Below are positions 27,889 to 36,208 of a DNA stretch of 64,000 bases, piece after piece. Position 1 is the first letter of the stretch. Each line of letters begins with the position of its first letter. Location of the stretch: positions 2,124,001 to 2,188,000 of the forward strand of contig NC_008255.1 in the NCBI RefSeq assembly GCF_000014145.1. Reading direction: 5' to 3'. This DNA comes from Cytophaga hutchinsonii ATCC 33406. Its GTDB lineage: Bacteria; Bacteroidota; Bacteroidia; Cytophagales; Cytophagaceae. The position numbers were made by a program, and so were the translations under genes. Below the pieces are notes generated by a model. It saw nothing but the letters and a program-made list of their open reading frames with translations. It was not told the origin of the DNA and searched no databases.

Positions 27889-28371
27889 ATGAAAAAAATC
27901 GTTTTCTCAATCGTTTTCTTCTCAAGTTTATGCCTTGTATCTTTTGCACAGCAAAACCATAACGGCAACCAGGGACAACATAATGGCCAGCAAGGTGGTA
28001 AAGCTGCTCATGGCGGCGGGCAGGGTCAAAAACAAACGTCAGCTCAAAAAGCAGCCAGGCTGACTCAATATATGACAAGCTCGTTAAATTTAAGTGCCGA
28101 ACAGCAAAGCAAAGTAGCTGCGCTGAATACATCCAAGGCACAGCAGGTCGACAGTATCCGTTCAAAATACAAAGGTAATATGGAAGCTGCAAAACCTGAA
28201 TTAAAAACAGCCCGCGATACCTATAACGCCAGCCTGAATACAATTTTAACAGCCGACCAGAAAAAAAAATGGGACGAAATTAAAAAGCAAAAAAAAGAGG
28301 AATTTCAAAAAAACAGAGCTGCCGGAACAAAACCGGCCGAAGGCGAAATTACTCCGGAAGACTTAGACTAA
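27889..28371 (+). CDS. Secreted Gln/Gly-rich helical protein (DUF4890-like)
   Basis: 160 residues with a Sec signal peptide (MKKIVFSIVFFSSLCLVSFAQ). A His/Gly/Gln-rich stretch (22-55) follows. A helical domain has the repeated pattern LTQYMTSSLNLSAEQQSKVAALN and TILTADQKKKWDEIKKQKKEEF, which resembles LTxxQ motifs of Spy/CpxP-like periplasmic proteins. This suggests a periplasmic chaperone-like or stress protein (inference). ATG 27889; followed by a strong terminator. Confidence 0.8.
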   Translation: MKKIVFSIVFFSSLCLVSFAQQNHNGNQGQHNGQQGGKAAHGGGQGQKQTSAQKAARLTQYMTSSLNLSAEQQSKVAALNTSKAQQVDSIRSKYKGNMEAAKPELKTARDTYNASLNTILTADQKKKWDEIKKQKKEEFQKNRAAGTKPAEGEITPEDLD

Positions 28372-28373
28372 TA

Positions 28374-28406
28374 AAAAAATCCTGCCGTTAACGGCAGGAT
28401 TTTTTT
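28374..28406. terminator. Bidirectional terminator between DUF4890-like gene and ttcA
   Basis: AAAAAATCCTGCCG and CGGCAGGATTTTTT around TTAA form a perfect 14-bp stem with A and T runs on both sides. It ends both convergent transcripts. Confidence 0.9.
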
Positions 28407-29235
28407 ACGGGATATACTCTTCTACTTTCGGAGTATCTTTTTCATTCAGTTCCTCTACCCGGTGTTTCAATTCTTTGAAATCATACAGATCACGGTCAAA
28501 CAAATGAGAGGGGCTGATATTTTTTAATGCGTTATAAATAACCTCTTTTCTATTGGGGTACTGAAGCTCCCAATCGGCAAGCATTTTTTTAGTAATCTTG
28601 CGCTGCATATTTTCCTGCGAGCCACATAGATTGCACGGTATGATCGGAAATTTTTTATAGATGGAATATTCGGCTATTTCATTTTCTTTACAATATACCA
28701 GCGGACGGATTACAACATGTTTACCATCATCGGTGCGGTACTTTGCCGGCATAGCTTCCATTTTCCCGCTAAAGAATAAGTTCAGGAAAAACGTCTCCAG
28801 TACATCTTCCCGGTGGTGACCCAGAGCAATCTTGGTAACACCCAGCTCTTCAGCAGTAGCATACAAACTTCCTCTGCGCAGGCGTGAACACAGGCTGCAC
28901 ATCGTTTTTCCGGCAGGTGTTTTATCAATTACAATGCTGTATGTATCCTTTTCAACAATTTTAAAATTAACGCCTAAATGCGTCAGGTATTCTGGCAGGA
29001 TATGTTCGGGATAATCCGGCTGTTTCTGATCTAAATTAACCGCAATGATTTCAAAATTTTTCCGTACGGTTTGAGCATGTATAAACATGTCCAGCATGGT
29101 ATAACTATCTTTACCGCCAGATAAACATACCATGATCTTATCTCCCGGTTCGATCAGATCAAACTCTTCCACTGCTTCCCAAAAACTTTTTCGCAAGCGG
29201 TTTATATTCTTTTCTTCAGGAGTTGGTAATGGCAT
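28405..29235 (-). CDS. ttcA: tRNA 2-thiocytidine synthetase TtcA
   Basis: ATP-dependent enzyme that thiolates C32 of tRNA using an iron-sulfur cluster. The PP-loop is [10 protein letters not shown], the cluster CxxC pair [13 protein letters not shown] lies mid-protein, and a second pair is [15 protein letters not shown] 29235 gives 276 residues ([10 protein letters not shown]). The frame extends to a TTG at 29262, but that TTG is part of the putative -7 element, so the ATG is preferred. Confidence 0.93.
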   Translation of the reverse strand: MPLPTPEEKNINRLRKSFWEAVEEFDLIEPGDKIMVCLSGGKDSYTMLDMFIHAQTVRKNFEIIAVNLDQKQPDYPEHILPEYLTHLGVNFKIVEKDTYSIVIDKTPAGKTMCSLCSRLRRGSLYATAEELGVTKIALGHHREDVLETFFLNLFFSGKMEAMPAKYRTDDGKHVVIRPLVYCKENEIAEYSIYKKFPIIPCNLCGSQENMQRKITKKMLADWELQYPNRKEVIYNALKNISPSHLFDRDLYDFKELKHRVEELNEKDTPKVEEYIP

Positions 29236-29259
29236 GATTTCAGTAGTAAATGTATGCCT

Positions 29260-29267
29260 CAAAGGTA
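29260..29267 (-). promoter_or_regulatory. Putative -7 element of ttcA
   Basis: On the minus strand TACCTTTG (29260-29267) matches TAnnTTTG and lies 24 bases before ATG 29235. Twenty bases further upstream is TTT rather than TTG, so the -33 element is weak. Confidence 0.4.
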
Positions 29268-29407
29268 CGAAGAAAACCAGTAATGCGAAATGCCTTTACA
29301 CACTGAATGTATTAAAAGCAACTGATTTTCATACCTTATCAGCTTGTTATTGTAAGTATTTAACAGGAACTTTAACGGCTGAATCACCTACGCTCCCATA
29401 CACTTTT

Positions 29408-30079
29408 ATGAATATTAATGAATTTCTCATAAAGCGGTTTCATATCTCAAAAGATAAAGCCAGTAACATGGTGCTTGAAAATCAGGTATTCATTAACGGC
29501 GTAAAAGCGCTTCAACGGAACGATGTATTAAAAAGTGACCACATTGTAGTGAATGGCGAAGTATTGCAGGAGGGCCGGAATTTTACGTATTACGCATATT
29601 ATAAACCGCGCGGTATTGAGTGTACGCTGAATGCAGCCATTGAAAACAATCTGTTGCACACACTTCCCTTCGGAGAGCATGTGTACCCGGTCGGCAGGCT
29701 GGATAAAGAATCTGAAGGTTTGCTGCTGCTCACCAACGATGGTAAGCTCTATAAAGACATTGCGTTTTCTGATAATTTTAAGGAAAAAGAATACCTGGTT
29801 GAAGTTGATAAACCATTGACCGATGAAGCTGTTGAGCAACTATCTTCAGGCATTGTTATTATGGGCCAGAAAACACGTCCGGCACGTGTAAGCATGGTTA
29901 CAGAACACTCGTTCCGCATTATTCTTACACAGGGCCTTAACAGGCAGATCCGAAGAATGTGTTACAAACTCCGGTATGAAGTAACAATGCTCAAACGTAT
30001 ACGCATCACCTCAATTGAATTGGGCGATCTTAAACCGGGAGCATATAGAGTCCTTACCCGTGCAGAGATCTTTGATTAA
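29408..30079 (+). CDS. RluF-type 23S rRNA pseudouridine synthase
   Basis: 223-residue rRNA pseudouridine synthase of the RsuA/RluB/E/F family. An N-terminal S4 RNA-binding domain (MNINEFLIKRFHISKDKASNMVLENQVFINGV) is followed by the catalytic domain with the aspartate in GRLDKESEGLLLLTNDG and the C-terminal TQGLNRQIRRM. The sequence resembles RluF, which acts on U2604. ATG 29408 was chosen; the frame is open back to 29132, but that part crosses ttcA and lacks homology. Confidence 0.92.
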   Translation: MNINEFLIKRFHISKDKASNMVLENQVFINGVKALQRNDVLKSDHIVVNGEVLQEGRNFTYYAYYKPRGIECTLNAAIENNLLHTLPFGEHVYPVGRLDKESEGLLLLTNDGKLYKDIAFSDNFKEKEYLVEVDKPLTDEAVEQLSSGIVIMGQKTRPARVSMVTEHSFRIILTQGLNRQIRRMCYKLRYEVTMLKRIRITSIELGDLKPGAYRVLTRAEIFD

Positions 30080-30089
30080 ACATACTGGC

Positions 30090-30724
30090 ATGTATATAAA
30101 ACGAACGTTCTGGATCTTGCTATGGACATTGCCATTGCTGTTTTGCACCTGGCTGATGATCCGGATCACCTTTCCTTATTTTAGTTTTGATACGATATTT
30201 CTTTTCTGCTCACCAAGCAGCGCGTATTGCATAAGCCAATCTGGCGGTTAGCTTTTTACACGCACATCAGTTCCAGCCTGCTTGTTTTGTTTCTGGGAAT
30301 TTTTCAATTCATTCCTATCTTTTTAAAAAAATTTCCGCAACTGCACCGGACAATGGGAAAAGCCTATGTATTACTGATCCTGTGTGTGAGCGCTCCCAGC
30401 GGGTTTGTTATGTCCCTGTACGCCAATGGTGGTTTATGGACAAAAATTTCCTTCAGTTTGATTTCTGTGCTGTGGTTTATGTTTACTTTACAGGCCTACC
30501 GTAAAATAAAAAACAGAAATATTCAGGCACATACTGATTTTATGATCCGGAGCTATGCATTAACCCTATCTGCGATAACCCTGCGTACCTACGTAGTAAT
30601 TCTTCCTCATTTCTTTATTCTGCATTCAAGAGAAATGTATACGCTGATTTCCTGGTTAAGCTGGGTACCTAATCTATTGCTTGCCGAACTATTGATCCGA
30701 AAAAGAATCTTTCATCCGTATTGA
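30090..30724 (+). pseudogene. Frameshifted DUF2306 membrane protein gene
   Basis: Two frames together give one DUF2306-family membrane protein of about 211 residues. The first (from ATG 30090) supplies the N-terminal span IKRFWILLWTLPLL-like segment and FPYFSFDT. The second, in frame from about 30191, supplies DISFLLLTKQRVLHKP and then WRLAFYTHISSSLLVL, LHRTMGKAYV, APSGFVM and HTDFMIRSYALTLSAITLR, all characteristic of the family. The switch needs a one-base correction near 30188-30204 (T-rich GATATTTCTTTT). It is either a real frameshift mutation, a sequencing indel, or recoding. If not recoded, a shorter 165-residue product from TTG 30227 could still be made. Confidence 0.65.
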
Positions 30725-31918
30725 TTATTGCACGGCTGGCTCTTCAACGATCTGTCCGTCCGCTGTAATTGAATAGCTTTTTTTAGAGAGCTGCTCTACT
30801 TTCGTAATCTCGTTATCAAAATTATTTTTTTCGTACGGATTTTTCCATGTCCGTTTATATTCCGTAATCTCAAAGTGGTCTTTGTTATATGAAACCGTCT
30901 GCAGCATTTCACCAGCCTGACATGCCAGCACTTTATCGGATAAAATATCTCCATTTGAATCATAAATAACCAAACGGTGATAGATTGCTCTCATATCAAT
31001 CGGACAGGCCGTTACAGACGTATCAACAGCATAGACCAATGCCTTTATTGATTCATGCGGATGGAAAGAATGGTTGATATTGTATTGCAGCCATTTATTC
31101 GGTTCATCTCTTTTTTCTTTCAGATAATAAACTGCCATGCCGGCCAGATCAATACCTTCCTCATAAATGTCTGTATAATTTATTCCATTAAAATCATCGT
31201 AGCGGAATTGATTAACATTCTTCTGATTGATTTGAAACACCGAAGATGTATCTGTTACAGATGCTAACAGTGCATTTAAGTTTAGCTGACTTTTTTTATA
31301 TGCTTCTATTTCTTCATCTGTCCAGAACTGCACCATGAGATTTTTATAAACAGCACTTGCAGTATCGTATTCAAAACGTTTATCTGCAATCAACTGCGCA
31401 CGTATTTTTTGTTTATCCATATTTTCTCCGGCAAGAGATAATATGTAATAATCAATGGTATTGGTAGCCAGAATATTGACAATAATATAATCTGAAATCA
31501 GATTTTCGTCGGGCTTGGCAAATACATATCCACTCACCCATTTCCCATTTTCTTCATAATATGCTTCGTTTACCAATACATTGTACGCGCTGCAGGCTTC
31601 GGAATAATCCTTATCGGCAGACAGCAGATTTATAAGTTCTATATACGATTCATACGTAGGTTCTAATGTTATGGAACGTTGTAAAAAATAAATGGCCTTC
31701 TTCAGGTCTTTATCTTTTATCGCTGCGGATTTTTCTTTGTAGGATGCTGCAATATCATGGTGTTCGCTGCCGTATTTCAGCATATATTTTTTAACATCAT
31801 TTCGCTGGTAAATCTCACTTGCATGCATTGCCGGCACTTCAACAATTACCTGTTCTGTTTTTCCGGAGCAGGCACCCATAAGAATGCTTGTAACAATGCT
31901 ATATAAAAAAACTTTCAT
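30725..31918 (-). CDS. Lipoprotein with helical repeats (paralogue of the upstream gene)
   Basis: A 397-residue lipoprotein: signal peptide with lipobox MGAC, then a TPR-like region (DLKKAIYFLQRSITLEPTYESYIELINLLS, about 70-130). Its C-terminal domain has LVIYDSNGDILSDKVLACQAGEMLQTV and YKRTWKNPYEKNNFDNEITKVEQLSKKSYSITADG. This domain is closely paralleled in the gene immediately upstream on the same strand. Function unknown. It starts one base after that gene ends, so the two form an operon made by tandem duplication. Confidence 0.82.
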   Translation of the reverse strand: MKVFLYSIVTSILMGACSGKTEQVIVEVPAMHASEIYQRNDVKKYMLKYGSEHHDIAASYKEKSAAIKDKDLKKAIYFLQRSITLEPTYESYIELINLLSADKDYSEACSAYNVLVNEAYYEENGKWVSGYVFAKPDENLISDYIIVNILATNTIDYYILSLAGENMDKQKIRAQLIADKRFEYDTASAVYKNLMVQFWTDEEIEAYKKSQLNLNALLASVTDTSSVFQINQKNVNQFRYDDFNGINYTDIYEEGIDLAGMAVYYLKEKRDEPNKWLQYNINHSFHPHESIKALVYAVDTSVTACPIDMRAIYHRLVIYDSNGDILSDKVLACQAGEMLQTVSYNKDHFEITEYKRTWKNPYEKNNFDNEITKVEQLSKKSYSITADGQIVEEPAVQ

Positions 31919-31919
31919 G

Positions 31920-33143
31920 TTATTGTGGTGTATTTTTAGATTGATCTTTTGTAATGACAGTATCCATGTAGTTGGCAGGTATTTCAGATGCCTGAATGGT
32001 GCCGTCTTCGTTGATGGTGTAGGTAAGCTTTGCTAATGATTCAAATTTATCTACTTCATTGTCATCAAAGGAAACCTTATCAATAGGTTGTTTCCAGATG
32101 CGTTTAAAATCTTCTACATACACCTTATTGTCTTTTATTTTTACTGTTTTCACTTTTTCTGCAGAACACTGGCAGGCAATAAGTTTCCTGTCAATAATAA
32201 TACCCATTGGGTCATACGTTACAAGCGACGTAAACGAAGGCATCAATGCATCATGATCTCCCCAGAAAGAAACCGATGTATATATAAGTGCTGTATAGGC
32301 AGGCGTTTCCTGAACAAGCGCATTATAGAAAAAATCATTGGATACTTCGCGTCCAAATTCTGTATTCTGCATTTCCGGTACAAAAACAGCAAAATCATAC
32401 GAAATGGATTCTTTGTTTTCATATTGAGTAAGATCGGTTAAGGCGGCTTCAAATTCAACCGGACGTGGATACGCTTGTTTAAATAACTCAAACAAACCAT
32501 TCCGATCTTCTTTGTACTTGAAGGATTCCAATTCACGCAATAAGGTTTTATATGACATGGTTGAAAGAATCGAGTTGATACGTGTATCTTTTGCAAGCGT
32601 TAGTGTATCGTAGAAACCGTTGATAAAGGATTTGCGTAAATAGGAAATAACCATATACTCATCTTCGTCTGATTTTTTCAGTGTACCGATCATGTTTTGA
32701 GCACACGCCATTTTATAATAAACCGAAGCGATGGGTTTAATATCCAGTTCTTCCGCAACGCGGTATGCCTTGATCGATTCATCCAGAGAAGCTTCAGTGT
32801 TCAGTTCCATCAACGCATTGCCCAGCTCGTAATAGGTTTTGGCATCGGGAAATGTTAGGATGGATTGTTTAAACAACGGTACAGCAGCGGCAGCATTGTG
32901 TTTGTTTTTATATTCATCTACACCTTTCAGGAAGGATTCTCTGCTTCTGGCTTTAATGGAATCTACATTCAATTCCTGTGCATCAAAAATCACATCTTTA
33001 ACCAGATTGTATTCATACATATCTTTCTGTGTGAGTTTATTTAATTTAACTTTCAGCACATATTCCTTTTGCGGACCGGAACAGGAATGTAGCATCCACA
33101 ACGAAATGAAAGCGACCAGAAACTGCGTAAATTTATTTACCAT
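31920..33143 (-). CDS. Lipoprotein with TPR repeats (first of a tandem paralogous pair)
   Basis: A 407-residue lipoprotein. The signal peptide ends LWMLHSC, followed by TPR-like helices (AVPLFKQSILTFPDAKTYYELGNALMELN, about 85-150). The C-terminal domain has LVTYDPMGIIIDRKLIACQCSAEKVKTV and FKRIWKQPIDKVSFDDNEVDKFESLAKLTYTINEDG, matching the downstream gene's end motif by motif, including a Cys in the LACQ/IACQ strand. Likely an outer-membrane-anchored periplasmic or surface protein; function unknown. ATG 33143. The 33144-33435 gap upstream has no convincing gene. Confidence 0.82.
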   Translation of the reverse strand: MVNKFTQFLVAFISLWMLHSCSGPQKEYVLKVKLNKLTQKDMYEYNLVKDVIFDAQELNVDSIKARSRESFLKGVDEYKNKHNAAAAVPLFKQSILTFPDAKTYYELGNALMELNTEASLDESIKAYRVAEELDIKPIASVYYKMACAQNMIGTLKKSDEDEYMVISYLRKSFINGFYDTLTLAKDTRINSILSTMSYKTLLRELESFKYKEDRNGLFELFKQAYPRPVEFEAALTDLTQYENKESISYDFAVFVPEMQNTEFGREVSNDFFYNALVQETPAYTALIYTSVSFWGDHDALMPSFTSLVTYDPMGIIIDRKLIACQCSAEKVKTVKIKDNKVYVEDFKRIWKQPIDKVSFDDNEVDKFESLAKLTYTINEDGTIQASEIPANYMDTVITKDQSKNTPQ

Positions 33144-33435
33144 AGTATTTCAGATAAAAATTGTGCTTCAAATTAGTAAAATAATATGATAATGATGCGT
33201 TACTTCTGAATTGAAAAAACAGCGTGGATAAAAAATGCAGCCAGCGGATCAGCTCATCTTCAAAACCCGATTCAAACTTTTTAATTCTCCGTCTGAATAT
33301 ACGTTGACAACATATACATCAGCTGCAAGTGCATTTATATTTAAACCTGAGCAGAACCGGTCTGCTGCTGCTGAAGTTCCGGCTGGCTTTCTGAATCCAG
33401 AATCAGAACATCAAAAACAGGAAGCATGTATGCAA

Positions 33436-33753
33436 TCATCTCATCATCTCATAAATCTGCAGCACAAACTGTCCTTCATCCAGCACCTCTTTTAAATGAA
33501 CCCATTCACTTTCTGTAAACGTAAGGTTGATGGATTCATGGGGAGTGCGGACAATAATGCGTTCCACATTATCGGGAAAGGGCAGCGAATTGTTTTCAAA
33601 TGCAGAACGGTTCATAATTTCACGAAATGCATCAAACTCCGGCAAGGTATAATTAATGACAAAATTGTTGTGCCATAAAAAAATCGTTTTGCATTCCACA
33701 CATTGACTTAAGTGTGTTGTCGGTGTGGATTTTAATAAAACAGGATTACACAT
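33436..33753 (-). CDS. Small CxxC protein (DUF6686-like)
   Basis: 105 residues. An N-terminal CVECKTIFLWHNNFVINYT looks like a one-knuckle metal site (CxxC, with an earlier Cys near the start), and the remainder is mixed alpha/beta (FDAFREIMNRSAFENNSLPFPDNVERIIVRTP). The pattern fits a short family conserved in Bacteroidota (DUF6686, from memory). Function unknown. ATG 33753. Confidence 0.7.
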   Translation of the reverse strand: MCNPVLLKSTPTTHLSQCVECKTIFLWHNNFVINYTLPEFDAFREIMNRSAFENNSLPFPDNVERIIVRTPHESINLTFTESEWVHLKEVLDEGQFVLQIYEMMR

Positions 33754-33938
33754 AGTTGGTAAAAAGGTTATCGATTCATGAATTCTACCTGTCTGCTGAG
33801 TGACATTTATGCCTGACTCCGGACTTCTTCAATGTATATTCAAAATCCGAAGTGCAGGACTTAATGTTTATATATAAACCTCCAGGGAGTTGGAGGATAC
33901 CTATATTCGCTAAGAAATCCCCGGACGTTCACGCATGT

Positions 33939-34415
33939 TTATTTTATTGCTTCGTACCGGAATGTATAATATCCGCTATCCCCTTTTCCATCTTTGTAAT
34001 ATCTTTGGATTTCCAGTTTTACATATTTACCGGAAGCCAGTTTAACAACAATCGTTTTTTGTGGTAAAGGTGTTATTGAATGCGAAAGCATATCATATTC
34101 ATACCAGCTGTTACCGCTGCCTTTCTCCAGTACATTTAAATAGCCTGTCTTGGGAGCCACCAACACCTGATCATAAGATTGGTTCAGAACCTGAATGGTT
34201 ACACCTGTATTATTTTCAATACTCGTTCTGTTGAATGAAAGGGTCCAGGCTTTATCAGCCGAAGTTGCTGCATTGGTTTCCAGATTATAATAAGCAATTG
34301 CAGACGATGCATTCAGATTTTTAACAGTGTGTGTTTGTATGGCCAAAACAAAAAATGTATTCATTCCTGTCCACATGAATACTAACAGGTAACAGGCAAG
34401 TCTTGTTCTTTTCAT
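33939..34415 (-). CDS. HmuY-like protein
   Basis: 158 residues resembling the HmuY family (PF14064), known from the Porphyromonas haem-binding lipoprotein. The family pattern is visible: AIAYYNLETNAATSADKAWTLSFNRTSIENNTG, WYEYDMLSHSITPLP, then IVVKLASGKYVKLEIQRYYKD and SGYYTFRYE. The N-terminus is a hydrophobic signal (LACYLLVFMWTGMNTFFVLA) without an obvious lipobox, so it may be exported but not lipidated. No TonB receptor is adjacent, so a haem role is uncertain. ATG 34415. Confidence 0.72.
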   Translation of the reverse strand: MKRTRLACYLLVFMWTGMNTFFVLAIQTHTVKNLNASSAIAYYNLETNAATSADKAWTLSFNRTSIENNTGVTIQVLNQSYDQVLVAPKTGYLNVLEKGSGNSWYEYDMLSHSITPLPQKTIVVKLASGKYVKLEIQRYYKDGKGDSGYYTFRYEAIK

Positions 34416-34550
34416 TATGCGTTACATTTGATTATTATTTAGAATATTTCTAAACAACAATCAAATGTACCCGATTACAGGGAGCTTTGAAATACTTAAA
34501 AAGAGGTAATTTTTGAAAAAAGACCAGAAAAGAGAAAACTGATTACCAGC

Positions 34551-36008
34551 TTATTGAGATACTTCCAGAATGGATTGCAGTTCTTCTACTTTTGATTTAC
34601 TCACCAGTGCCTGAAGATAATCGCCGCTTTGCAATACAGTACCTCCGGAGGGAACAAAGTAGGTATCCCCTCTTTTAACGGTGATGATTAAACACCCTTG
34701 TAATGCTTTTATAGAAACGATTGATTGATTGTTAAAAGTAGCATTATCCGGTACGATCATATTAATACGCACACGGTCTACTTCATCCAGGTGGTTAAAT
34801 TCGGTAGGTGAAGTGATAAATGGTTTATGCGTATCCTTTAAGTGTAACAGATCAAGCACAAACGGGATTGTCCAGCCCTGTAACAAAGCCGAAGTTATGA
34901 CAATGAAAAACACTACGTTGAAAATCCATTGTGCTTCTGCAACCCCTGCCAATAAAGGAAAGGTAGCAAGGATAATCGGTACTGCACCCCGTAGTCCAAC
35001 CCATGAAATGAATAGCATTTCCTTAAAGCTAAACTTAAACGGAATGAGTGAAATAAATACACCCAACGGACGTGCCAGAATAATCAGGAACAGGGAAATA
35101 GAAAGTTCGGTTTTGAATGCAGTGAGTATATGACTCGGGAACACTAACAAACCAAGCGTTAAGAACATAACGATCTGCGCTACCCAGGCCATCCCGTCGA
35201 AGAAACGGAAAACGTTTTTCTTATGTACGATGTTGTGGTTTCCTACTACCATGCCGGCTACATATACCGCAAGGAAACCACTTCCATGAATAAGATTTGT
35301 TGAAGCGTATACAAAGAAAGCAGATGCAAAAACAAATACCTGATACAAACCTTCAATAGGTATTTTTAACCTGTTTATAATAAATACAATCCCTTTACCC
35401 AACAGCAGACCCATGCCAAGGCCAATGCCCATTTCCATAAGAAACTGAAGCGCCAGCTGTCCGAAAGAAATGTCCGGCATCTGAATAATTTCGATCATGG
35501 TGATGGTTAAAAAAACGGCCATCGGATCATTGCTTCCGGATTCCAGTTCAAGCAAAGGTGTAATATTACCTTTAATTTTTATGTTGCGTGCGCCAATGAT
35601 AGAGAACACCGCTGCAGCATCTGTTGAAGCAACAATAGAACCCAATAACAAACTCACAAGTAACGATACATCGAATACATAATGTGCAAAAATTGCAACA
35701 GAACCTGCTGTAACAACAACACCAAGTGTTGCTAAACTTATCGCCGGAAACAATACCGGTTTTACAATATGCCAATGCGTAGACAGGCCGCCTGAAAACA
35801 ATATAAATACCAGAGAGGTGATGCCTATGGATTGCGCCAGCCTGGTATCATCAAATGCCATTCCTCCTGCTCCTTCAGAGCCTGCCAGCATACCAATGCC
35901 TAAAAACAAGAGCAGTACCGGTACTCCTAAATTATTGCTGATACGTGCAATAAAAATACTTATTAAAATAAGCGTTGAAAAACCTAATAATAATTCTTCC
36001 AGATTCAA
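34551..36008 (-). CDS. K+/H+ antiporter (CvrA/NhaP2 type)
   Basis: 485-residue inner-membrane cation/proton antiporter. About 12 membrane spans of the Na+/H+ exchanger (CPA1) fold occupy residues 1-385, with the ion-site region SIVASTDAAAVFSIIG and LESGSNDPMAVFLT. A cytoplasmic TrkA-C (RCK_C) domain follows at about 405-485 (RVNMIVPDNATFNNQSIVSIKALQGCLIITVKRGDTYFVPSGGTVLQSGDYL), typical of potassium/proton antiporters. It probably controls potassium and pH balance. Monocistronic; ATG 36008. Confidence 0.92.
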   Translation of the reverse strand: MNLEELLLGFSTLILISIFIARISNNLGVPVLLLFLGIGMLAGSEGAGGMAFDDTRLAQSIGITSLVFILFSGGLSTHWHIVKPVLFPAISLATLGVVVTAGSVAIFAHYVFDVSLLVSLLLGSIVASTDAAAVFSIIGARNIKIKGNITPLLELESGSNDPMAVFLTITMIEIIQMPDISFGQLALQFLMEMGIGLGMGLLLGKGIVFIINRLKIPIEGLYQVFVFASAFFVYASTNLIHGSGFLAVYVAGMVVGNHNIVHKKNVFRFFDGMAWVAQIVMFLTLGLLVFPSHILTAFKTELSISLFLIILARPLGVFISLIPFKFSFKEMLFISWVGLRGAVPIILATFPLLAGVAEAQWIFNVVFFIVITSALLQGWTIPFVLDLLHLKDTHKPFITSPTEFNHLDEVDRVRINMIVPDNATFNNQSIVSIKALQGCLIITVKRGDTYFVPSGGTVLQSGDYLQALVSKSKVEELQSILEVSQ

Positions 36009-36134
36009 AATATAAAATTTATAAGGGTTCGAAACAGTCTGAGAATTCTAAAAAACGACTGACGTTTTATCTTAATAAAGATACAGTATTTTTACATCAC
36101 TTCATTTCAAACATTCAGAAAACACCATAAGTTA

Positions 36135-36192
36135 TTTTTTTAATTATATGTGTATAGATTTACAGAAGTCTGTACACATATAATTAAAAAAA
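36135..36192 (-). terminator. Long inverted repeat after the cellulase gene
   Basis: Two 24-base arms (36135-36158 and 36169-36192) are complementary with one or two mismatches and a 10-base loop, with T-run and A-run ends. It lies directly downstream of the minus-strand cellulase stop and is probably its terminator. Confidence 0.75.
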
Positions 36193-36208
36193 ATATTTAC
36201 ACCAGCAA

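Noticed and set aside
29236-29262. TTG start for ttcA
   Set aside because: The codon belongs to the putative promoter element TACCTTTG, so it would not be transcribed.
29132-29407. N-terminal extension of the pseudouridine synthase
   Set aside because: It is antisense to ttcA and lacks S4-domain sequence; the S4 domain starts at ATG 29408.
33235-33495. 86-codon + strand frame in the gap at 33144-33435
   Set aside because: Low-complexity composition, overlap with the convergent CxxC gene, and no recognisable motif.
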